The notes under the pieces are model-generated. The model was given only the letters and a program-made list of their open reading frames with translations, was not told the DNA's origin and ran no database searches. From positions 1-6,355 of the forward strand of contig JAEXCN010000132.1 of NCBI GenBank assembly GCA_023402175.1: a stretch of 6,355 nucleotides of DNA. The letters run 5' to 3'. This document shows, one piece after another, positions 1-4,732 of the stretch (positions within the stretch are counted from its first letter, which is position 1; each line of letters starts with the position of its first letter). The translations under genes and the position numbers were made by a program. Origin of the DNA: Pseudomonadota bacterium. Lineage in GTDB: Bacteria; Myxococcota_A; Polyangia; Polyangiales; Polyangiaceae.

Positions 1-30
1 GGATCGGCTCGATCCTCCCGGCCCGCCGCA

Positions 31-59
31 TTGACAGGGCTTCCCTCCGGGCGTGGACT
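31..59 (+). promoter_or_regulatory. Possible promoter of the lipoprotein gene
   Basis: A perfect TTGACA -35 hexamer at 31-36 is followed, after 17 bases, by a poor -10 match (TGGACT, 54-59). Transcription would start within a few bases of the ATG at 69, giving an almost leaderless message. That would fit the absence of a ribosome binding site. The -10 matches consensus at only three of six positions, so this is weak. Confidence 0.25.
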
Positions 60-68
60 TCCTCTGCA

Positions 69-1091
69 ATGAACCTCCGTCTCCACCTCGGGTCCTCTCC
101 GTTCGATGGCCTGGCGCGCCTCTACCCCGTGGCGCTCGCTCTGCCGGCGCTCGCACTGGGATGCGCCGAGCACGTGGAGACAGGACCGCCCGCGCGCACG
201 GTCGCGGCGCTCGAGCATGGCCTCGAGGAGGACTCGGTCGGCGTCACGATGCGACCGCCGGTCCGGAGCGCGCCGACCCAGTTCGACGACGCCGACTCGG
301 ACGCGGTGCGCCTCTTCCACGACGTGCTCGCGCCGTACGGGACGTGGACGGACGACTCGCGGCTCGGCCTCGTGTGGATCCCCTCACGTGAAGTGATCGG
401 CGACACGTTCGTTCCGTATGGAACGCACGGCCGCTGGACGTATCGCGAGCTCGTCGCCGTGAGCGACGGCGGGCACGCCCCGTATCACGAGTGGGTTTGG
501 GTCAGCGATCTGCCGTGGGGCTGGGTCACCTTCCACTATGGCCGCTGGGCCTACACGGGCGATCGCGGCTGGGCGTGGATCGCCGGGAGGCGTTATGCCG
601 GGGCGTGGGTCGACTGGCGCGCGCCCCACGCGGGCGTCGACGGGATGGTCGGCTGGGGGCCGACACCGCCGGCGCACGTCTGGCGCATCTCGCCCGGCCC
701 GCGTCCCACGCGCGCGCGGCTGTTCGCGCCGCTCGATCCACGCGATGCTGCTCTCGTACCCGTTCCGTACGTCGCGTTCGCGACTCCGTACACGTACGCC
801 CGAGCGCGCGATGTCTTCGCGCCCGACCTCGGATCGAAGCTGCTCTCGGCGCACGCTGCGCTCGCCGTCGCGCATGCGACCGATCCGTCCGCCGCCCCGA
901 GCCCCGAGCATCTGGGCTTCCGCCTAGAAGACGTGCCGGCGCCGCCGCTCATGGACCGCGGGCTGCAGCAAGCATGGATGCTCGCGACGCCCGCAACGGC
1001 GAGCGCGATCGGCGCAGGGCCAGAGCTCGGTCCACCGCCGCGCCTCCGCACGTGGGTCGCGGGCGGCGTGCGCTACGCGGTCATGCGCTGA
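69..1091 (+). CDS. Predicted DUF6600-like outer-membrane lipoprotein
   Basis: The 340-residue product starts with a short basic stretch and a hydrophobic segment (about 19-31) ending in the lipobox LALGC. Cys32 is the predicted lipidated residue, so the mature protein should be a membrane-anchored lipoprotein. Residues 83-201 carry the aromatic pattern of DUF6600-type proteins: LAPYGTW, VWIP, PYGTHGRW, a W-x-W-x-SDLPWGW turn, FHYGRW, GWAWI, and VGWGPTPP. That family is known from exported proteins of Gram-negative bacteria, and its biochemical role is unestablished. Residues 202-340 are Pro/Ala-rich with no recognised domain. The ATG at 69 is the only methionine that keeps the signal peptide. 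No Shine-Dalgarno sequence precedes it, and the frame stays open to the window's left edge, so an upstream start cannot be fully excluded. The gene is convergent with the next one. The lipoprotein call is strong; the function is unknown. Confidence 0.85.
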   Translation: MNLRLHLGSSPFDGLARLYPVALALPALALGCAEHVETGPPARTVAALEHGLEEDSVGVTMRPPVRSAPTQFDDADSDAVRLFHDVLAPYGTWTDDSRLGLVWIPSREVIGDTFVPYGTHGRWTYRELVAVSDGGHAPYHEWVWVSDLPWGWVTFHYGRWAYTGDRGWAWIAGRRYAGAWVDWRAPHAGVDGMVGWGPTPPAHVWRISPGPRPTRARLFAPLDPRDAALVPVPYVAFATPYTYARARDVFAPDLGSKLLSAHAALAVAHATDPSAAPSPEHLGFRLEDVPAPPLMDRGLQQAWMLATPATASAIGAGPELGPPPRLRTWVAGGVRYAVMR

Positions 1092-1108
1092 CGCGCGACG
1101 GTTTCGCG

Positions 1109-1143
1109 CTCGCGCCGCGCGAGGCGGAGGTCACGGCGGTGAC
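1109..1143. terminator. Two GC hairpins between convergent stops
   Basis: CTCGCG-CCG-CGCGAG (1109-1123) and GTCAC-GGCG-GTGAC (1130-1143) are inverted repeats in the gap between the lipoprotein stop and the stop of the opposing gene. The second overlaps the TGA at 1131-1133. Neither is followed by a T-run. They could pause or end transcription from both sides, but such short GC arms are expected by chance in DNA of this composition. Confidence 0.25.
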
Positions 1144-2126
1144 GAGGGCAATCTCTCGTCGAACGCGCGTCCGAGGAGGACCGCGAGCGCACGGAGATCG
1201 TGCGCCGTCCGCACGTCCGCGAATGCGGCGCTCACGAAGGCATGGAGATCCGGATGGTGAGCCGTCGAGAGGATCGTCCTCCGATGCGCGTCGACGACTT
1301 CGGGGCGGAGCTCGACCCATGGAGCTCCGGCATGGCTGACGACGCCCGAGAGGACGCCGAGCAGCCGCGCGCGCGCGTCGTCCGGGAGCACGATCCGCGC
1401 GAGTGAACGAGCGAGCTCGTAGTGAATCGGCCTCGGTTGCGCATAGATTCCGGGACCGACGAACGAGCTCTCGGGCCAGATGCGCCCACGTTGCTCCCAT
1501 CGCAGCGGATCCCAGATCATCGTCGCCTCGGCGACGGACGCGAAGCTCGTGTACGCGGGATCCTCGACGAAGCCTCTGGGATACGTCCACGTCACGACGT
1601 AGATCATTCCCTGGCGGACGAGGACGAAGAGATCCTCGCGGAGCACGTCGGTACGCGGCGGCATGGCGACGTCGTACGTCGCGACCGCGGCCGCTTCGGC
1701 CCCCCATGCGACGAGCCACGTCGGGTTCGTGGGCTCGACGATGACGGGTGATCGAGCCCGCCAGCTCGCGAGCCGCTCGGCGGTGATGCGCGCGAGCTCG
1801 GCGGCCGAGGATGCGTGGACGCTCGGCGCCTCGAGCTTGTAGCGCAGCGTGACGGGGGCATCTTGGAGATGCACCGTCGCATCGGCGGGCGGATGATCGC
1901 CTGGGCGGGGCGAGAGCGACGGGCGGCCGGGCAACAGATGCGAGAAGCCGGTGCGCGCGTCTTGGAAGAGTCCGGCGTCGTGGTCCTTTCCGGTCTCGAG
2001 CGAGAAGGGCGACGGCGGGACCGGCGAGGCGTATCGAGCAGCCCATGCGGCGGCGGGGCTGGTTCCGACGGGCGAGCTCGCTGGATGAATGTTCTGCCCG
2101 AGGCGCGGCGGTGCGATCGGCATCAT
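1131..2126 (-). CDS. Hypothetical protein, 331 residues, no family recognised
   Basis: I do not recognise this protein. The first 57 or so residues are rich in Pro, Ala and Ser with no hydrophobic signal segment, so it is probably cytoplasmic. From about residue 58 the sequence looks like a folded domain. It begins with a GFSHLLPGRPSL strand and then a TLRYKLEAP strand (93-101). A helix with an Ala/Arg-rich face follows (108-124), then alternating strands around LVAWGAEAAAVATYDVA (138-154), and VLVRQGMIYVVTWTYP (168-183). The strand-helix-strand order faintly recalls PsbP/DcrB-like proteins, but no diagnostic motif is present. Residues 236-322 are mostly helical and His/Arg-rich. An in-frame TAG lies four codons upstream of the ATG at 2126, so translation cannot begin earlier. 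The adjacent ATG at 2123 is an alternative start, and a later start past the low-complexity N-terminus is possible. It is transcribed away from the small membrane-protein gene and converges with the lipoprotein gene. Confidence 0.65.
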   Translation of the reverse strand: MMPIAPPRLGQNIHPASSPVGTSPAAAWAARYASPVPPSPFSLETGKDHDAGLFQDARTGFSHLLPGRPSLSPRPGDHPPADATVHLQDAPVTLRYKLEAPSVHASSAAELARITAERLASWRARSPVIVEPTNPTWLVAWGAEAAAVATYDVAMPPRTDVLREDLFVLVRQGMIYVVTWTYPRGFVEDPAYTSFASVAEATMIWDPLRWEQRGRIWPESSFVGPGIYAQPRPIHYELARSLARIVLPDDARARLLGVLSGVVSHAGAPWVELRPEVVDAHRRTILSTAHHPDLHAFVSAAFADVRTAHDLRALAVLLGRAFDERLPSSPP

Positions 2127-2491
2127 CGCGCGCTTCTACGGCGAGCGCGCCGGTGCTCTTCCCTCGAGACGTCGAAGGTCCGTCAGGTGTCCGATCCGCG
2201 ACGGGGCCCGACGCCTCGATCCGAGAGCTTTTCCGGAGCGAGGGAAGGTCGCCCGCTCGCGGCGCCGAGACGCCTGCCGCGGCGTTGACATCCTGACGCG
2301 TGCTTCGTGGGCGCCGTTCCACGGTGCTGACACCATGGCACCCCGGGAAGGATCGAACGGCCGGGTTTGTCGGGATTTCCGAGCGCCCGAGTCGATGGCA
2401 CGGAGCTCGCAAGTGCTTCGGGAAGACACCGATCCGAAGATTCTCTGGATCGAGTGTCAGCCCTCAGCGTCTGCAACGTTCGAGAGACAAG
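2127..2491. other. Gene-poor spacer between divergent genes
   Basis: This stretch separates the divergent starts at 2126 (-) and 2492 (+). Reading frames are open on both strands, as usual at this GC content, but none shows a recognisable protein. It must hold the control regions for both genes. Visible elements are a TTGACA hexamer at 2285-2290 without a good -10 partner, and an inverted repeat at 2430-2452. I find no tRNA or repeat here. Confidence 0.5.
2430..2452. promoter_or_regulatory. Inverted repeat upstream of small membrane protein
   Basis: CGATCC and GGATCG arms flank an 11-base spacer and end 39 bases before the ATG at 2492. The total span of 23 bases would suit a dimeric regulator's operator or a short leader hairpin. 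No regulator gene is adjacent, and six-base arms are only modest evidence. Confidence 0.2.
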
Positions 2492-2743
2492 ATGGACCGG
2501 TTGATCTGGACAGCATGGCGAGCGTTCTGGGTGGGCCTCGGCGCTTCCGCCGTGCTCATCACCCAGAGCCTCCTCGCGCCGCCGCCAGCCGCGTCGACGC
2601 AGCCTCCGCCGAGCATCACCGAGCCGGGCGGAGCGCCCATGGCCGCGCCGGCGCGAGCGAAGGACTCCGATCCGCTGCTCTCGCGGAGCCGGTTCGATGG
2701 GCTGCGCGGCAAGACGTTCGCGCGCATCCCGAGCGCGTCGTGA
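2492..2743 (+). CDS. Small single-pass membrane or exported protein
   Basis: The 83-residue product has a short N-terminus with Arg3 and Arg10, then one hydrophobic segment (about 11-29, FWVGLGASAVLITQSLLA). A Pro/Ala/Ser-rich stretch (30-56) follows, and then a hydrophilic end containing DPLLSRSRFDGLRGK. The layout suggests an inner-membrane anchor or uncleaved signal with a periplasmic tail. No family is recognised. I chose the ATG at 2492 because it puts the hydrophobic segment at the N-terminus. A GTG at 2300 is in the same frame, but the added 64 residues look like translated noncoding DNA. Only a weak purine-rich GAGAGAC lies upstream. The stop is six bases from the stop of the opposing hydroxylase gene. 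The gene is plausible but unproven. Confidence 0.5.
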   Translation: MDRLIWTAWRAFWVGLGASAVLITQSLLAPPPAASTQPPPSITEPGGAPMAAPARAKDSDPLLSRSRFDGLRGKTFARIPSAS

Positions 2744-2771
2744 TCGTGCTCAGCTCCTGAGCCACACGACG
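2736..2771. terminator. Nested hairpin spanning two convergent stops
   Basis: Outer arms CGTCGTG (2736-2742) and CACGACG (2765-2771) enclose a second stem, GCTCA (2748-2752) with TGAGC (2758-2762), around a five-base loop. The structure contains the TGA ending the small + gene and the stop of the - strand hydroxylase gene. It reads as a hairpin on either strand, so it could serve as a shared bidirectional terminator. There is no T-run on either side, so any intrinsic termination would be atypical. Confidence 0.4.
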
Positions 2772-3865
2772 AGCGCCGCGATGCCGATCGCGAGGCGTGC
2801 GCCTTCGACCCAGAACGCCCACGGGCGCCTCTCGAGGAGAGCGCCGAACGCGAGCAGCGCGCCGAGGACCGTCACGCCCGCGAGGACGAGCGTCGGCGTC
2901 GCGAGCGCGCCGTGCCACATCAGCAGGCAGAAGGTGATCCCGATCACGATCGCGTACTGGACGCCAACGTACGTCACGATCCCGCGTGAGGCCCGAGGGT
3001 CGTACTTCTTCCGTCCGAAGAGGGCAGGCACCTCCGGCGTCCCGTAGCCATCCGGCTTCCACGCAGGCGAGGCAATCCACACGCGCAGCTTGTCGATGGG
3101 CCGCCGGGCGGTGCGCGCCATCGCTCCGAGCTCGAACCAGTAATGGATCTGCGCCCACATCGGGTTGAAACTCCCGAGCGGCTTCGTGATCCCGTAGACC
3201 GGCCTTTCGATCTCCTCGGCGTACGTGCCGAACAGGCGATCCCAGACGATGAGCGTCGCGCCGTAGTTCTTGTCGAGGTACGGCTCGTTGATCGCGTGAT
3301 GGACGCGATGGTGGCTAGGCAGGTTGAGGATCCAGTCGATCGGGCCGCGCATCCGAGCGACGAGCTCCGTGTGGATCCAGAACTGATAGAGCGTCGAGAG
3401 CGAATGCACGAGCGCGAAGACCAGCGTGGGGACGCCGAGAAACGCGAGCGGAAGGTAGAAGGGAAGGGCCGTCCAGCTCGTGATGACGGACTGCCGTAGC
3501 GCGACCGCGAGGTTGTAGTCCTCGCTCTGGTGGTGAACGACGTGCGCGGCCCAGAGCACGTTCACCTCGTGACTGAGCCGGTGCCACCAGTAGTAGAGGA
3601 AGTCGACGCCGACGAACGCGACCACCCACGCGAGCCACGTCGGCGAGAGCGTGACGAGCCGCGCATGCTCGTAGACCCCTTCGTAGATCGCGAGCTGGAG
3701 CGCCGCCCAGAGCAAGAGCACGATCTGCGAGGTGATCCCGCAGCTCAGATCGGTGATCGCGTCGCCGAAGCGATAGACCTGCACGCCCCGCTTCTTCGCC
3801 CACGCGAGCTCGAGCCCGATGAGCACGAAGAACACAGGGACAGCCAGAGCGATCGGGTCGTTCAT
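2750..3865 (-). CDS. Alkylglycerol monooxygenase-like fatty acid hydroxylase superfamily membrane enzyme
   Basis: This 371-residue integral membrane protein belongs to the fatty acid hydroxylase/sterol desaturase superfamily, whose members use a histidine-bound di-iron centre and O2. The full histidine set is visible: HRLSH (95-99), HVVHH (108-112), His165 in QFWIHTE, and HHRVHH (185-190). Around these lie features typical of alkylglycerol monooxygenase rather than sterol C5-desaturase: FLYYWWHRLSHEVN, SEDYNLAVALRQS, LPSHHRVHHAIN, LDKNYGATLIVWDRLFGT and VYGITKPLGSFNP. In animals that enzyme cleaves the O-alkyl bond of glycerol ether lipids with tetrahydrobiopterin; activity and cofactor here are inferred. 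Hydrophobic segments lie near 5-22, 42-62, 76-94, 128-152, 298-318, 323-345 and 350-369. The three C-terminal ones also match that family's layout. The ATG at 3865 gives a sensible N-terminus just before the first membrane segment. It is convergent with the small membrane protein gene. A C5-sterol-desaturase-type substrate remains the main alternative. Confidence 0.92.
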   Translation of the reverse strand: MNDPIALAVPVFFVLIGLELAWAKKRGVQVYRFGDAITDLSCGITSQIVLLLWAALQLAIYEGVYEHARLVTLSPTWLAWVVAFVGVDFLYYWWHRLSHEVNVLWAAHVVHHQSEDYNLAVALRQSVITSWTALPFYLPLAFLGVPTLVFALVHSLSTLYQFWIHTELVARMRGPIDWILNLPSHHRVHHAINEPYLDKNYGATLIVWDRLFGTYAEEIERPVYGITKPLGSFNPMWAQIHYWFELGAMARTARRPIDKLRVWIASPAWKPDGYGTPEVPALFGRKKYDPRASRGIVTYVGVQYAIVIGITFCLLMWHGALATPTLVLAGVTVLGALLAFGALLERRPWAFWVEGARLAIGIAALVVWLRS

Positions 3866-3882
3866 CGCTACGCCCGCATGAT

Positions 3883-3898
3883 AGCGCCGCCCGTGCCA
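3883..3898 (-). promoter_or_regulatory. Sigma-54-like promoter motif before the hydroxylase gene
   Basis: Read on the minus strand, the site is TGGCACG-GGCG-GCGCT. It has the invariant GG and GC doublets separated by ten bases and a perfect -24 TGGCACG element, but GCGC replaces the usual TTGC at -12. The predicted transcript would begin roughly ten bases before the ATG at 3865, leaving little room for a ribosome binding site, and none is obvious. A TATCAT (3878-3883, minus strand) could instead be a -10 box but has no -35 partner. One half-good motif in GC-rich DNA is weak evidence. Confidence 0.3.
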
Positions 3899-3952
3899 AA
3901 ATCCTTCGCACGCGAAGTATTCTTACCGACGTTGGATTTTGTTTCGCACGCG

Positions 3953-3978
3953 AAGGAATTCGGCCGACGGCAGGCTGC
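3953..3978. repeat. 26-base conserved block, copy 1 of 3
   Basis: The block begins AAGGAATTCGG and ends CAGGCTGC. Copies 2 and 3 are at 4117-4142 and 4571-4596. The copies differ at only two internal positions (C/T and G/T). It is the best conserved part of the tail units, which may mark recent duplication or a constrained site. Confidence 0.8.
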
Positions 3979-4038
3979 ATTCACTGGCAGCGGCCGTTAG
4001 CGCCACCGCCCGGGTGCGAGGAAGCGGGCGCGTGCTCA

Positions 4039-4054
4039 CGAGGTCATGACCTCG
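4039..4054. repeat. Perfect 16-base palindrome in unit A
   Basis: CGAGGTCATGACCTCG is fully self-complementary. At the matching place in unit B, CGCGAG and CTCGCG arms (4208-4213 and 4222-4227) flank an eight-base loop. In unit C, CGCGTG and CACGCG arms flank a wider loop near 4641-4668. Dyad symmetry therefore recurs at the same point with different bases. It may act as a terminator hairpin or a protein-binding site. Confidence 0.5.
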
Positions 4055-4070
4055 CGCGTTCGCGTGTTCG

Positions 4071-4557
4071 CGCACACGAAAGATTCTTATCGACGTTGGT
4101 GTTTGTTCCGCATGGGAAGGAATTCGGTCGACGTCAGGCTGCGCCCGCGGGCAGCGGCTGCTCACCGTTCGCGCCACCGCCCGCGTCGGAGGAAGCGGGC
4201 ACGTGCTCGCGAGCTGATGATCTCGCGTGCTCGCGTGCTCGTGTGTTCGCGACGACCTCGCATGCGTCCCCAGGAGCACGGTCACTTGCGAGCTACGTCG
4301 CGACCGCGAGCGCTCGCGAAGAATCGTCTCGATGCTGGCCGCGGACGAGCCGAGCTTCGCGCGGACCGTGGCAAGCGCACGCTGGACCTCCGCATCGCGA
4401 ATACCCATGTTCCTGAGCCCGCGCGCAGCCGTCTCGAAGCGGGCGCGCATGTTCCTGAGCCCACGTGCAAGCAGTCTCGGAGCGATCGCCGTCGGTCGGC
4501 TCGCACCGTTCGCGCTTGCGCTGGCGCAAGCGAACTTGTCACTCGACGTGAGCGCGG
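4071..4557. repeat. Degenerate tandem unit B carrying an HNH tail copy
   Basis: This unit starts like unit A (4071-4142), runs through the post-gene tail, and then continues into a copy of the end of the HNH gene (4293-4557). The similarity to the HNH gene stops at 4557, matching 5054 of the functional gene. There the sequence switches directly to the start of the next tail copy (motif AAGGAATTCGG at 4571). This sharp junction is what a tandem duplication of the gene's 3' region would leave. Confidence 0.75.
4293..4557 (-). pseudogene. Frameshifted duplicate of the HNH gene's C-terminal coding end
   Basis: Read on the minus strand, this fragment reproduces the C-terminal part of the intact HNH protein in three pieces. 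RLRQRKRERCEPTDGDRSETA is in one frame. ARGLRNM, then FETAARGLRNMGIRDAEVQ and AKLGSSAASIETILRE, are in another. The final ALAVAT plus TAG (4293-4295) returns to the first frame. Two single-base length changes explain this: an extra base near 4467, and a missing base near 4311 (AGCGCTCGCG against AGCGCCTCGCG). The fragment has no HNH nuclease domain and no start. It has two 42-base repeats (4406-4447, 4448-4489) where the functional gene has 36-base ones. It cannot encode the same product and is best read as decay of a tandem duplication. Confidence 0.8.
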
Positions 4558-4732
4558 TGTTTTGAACGCGAAGGAATTCGGCCGACGTCAGGCTGCGCCC
4601 ACTGGGAGCGGTTCCTCTCCGCTCGCGTGCGGGAAAAGGGCGCGTGCTCACGAGCGTATGACCACGCGTGCTCGCGTGTTCGCGTGTTCGCGACGACTCG
4701 CATGCGTCCCCAAGAGCACGGTCCCTCGCGAG
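4558..4732. repeat. Tail of unit C, directly downstream of the HNH gene
   Basis: This is the post-gene tail belonging to the intact HNH gene. It shares a 26-base block beginning AAGGAATTCGG with units A (3953-3978) and B (4117-4142); here the block is 4571-4596. It also shares the CGTGCTC and GCGTGYTC segments and the stretch CATGCGTCCCCA (B at 4261) that precedes the HNH stop codon. It lacks the first 46 or so bases seen at the start of units A and B. Confidence 0.75.
4666..4692. repeat. Eight-base tandem minirepeat GCGTGYTC
   Basis: Three consecutive copies (GCGTGCTC, GCGTGTTC, GCGTGTTC) followed by GCG. The same position in unit B (4225-4251) has GCGTGCTC, GCGTGCTC and GTGTGTTC, and unit A has a shorter remnant near 4056-4070. 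Copy number and sequence differ among the units, suggesting slippage after duplication. Confidence 0.65.

Larger units (their letters stand above)
3907..4070. repeat. Degenerate tandem unit A (short form)
   Basis: The first 72 bases (3907-3978) align without gaps to 4071-4142, with about 61 identities by hand count. The similarity continues, less cleanly, through a shared GAAGCGGGC...CGTGCTC segment to about 4070, where the next unit begins. It corresponds to the tail that follows the HNH gene, without any HNH coding sequence. It also contains two local copies of a roughly 30-base element starting TTCGCACGCGAAG (3905 and 3943), whose core TTCGC-AC-GCGAA is an imperfectly spaced dyad. The unit lies in the upstream region of the hydroxylase gene. 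Confidence 0.75.

Noticed and set aside
491..1339. Open frame of 282 codons on the + strand overlapping the lipoprotein gene and the convergent region
   Set aside because: Arg/Ala-rich composition without domain features, overlapping a convincing lipoprotein gene in another frame.
2336..2358. tRNA 3'-end lookalike on the minus strand (GTTCGATCC followed by a CCA end)
   Set aside because: The T-stem cannot pair with the preceding bases, the acceptor length leaves no discriminator base, and no matching 5' acceptor or anticodon arm lies within tRNA distance. It could be an att-site remnant, but nothing else supports that.
1081..2412. Long open frame on the minus strand (443 codons) overlapping the 331-residue gene in another frame
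   Set aside because: The product is Arg/Pro/Ser-rich with no domain-like pattern. It overlaps the better candidate entirely and runs through the spacer, as expected of an open shadow frame in GC-rich DNA.
3923..4651. Open frame of 242 codons on the minus strand across units A and B
   Set aside because: It contains a piece of the HNH tail, but only by joining frameshifted and noncoding parts. The homologous segments lie in two frames and no start or nuclease domain is present.
3907..4732. Tail array considered as an insertion sequence or group I/II intron
   Set aside because: No transposase or reverse transcriptase, no terminal inverted repeats or target-site duplications, and no recognisable intron core. 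The arrangement is direct tandem repeats derived from the HNH gene's 3' end.
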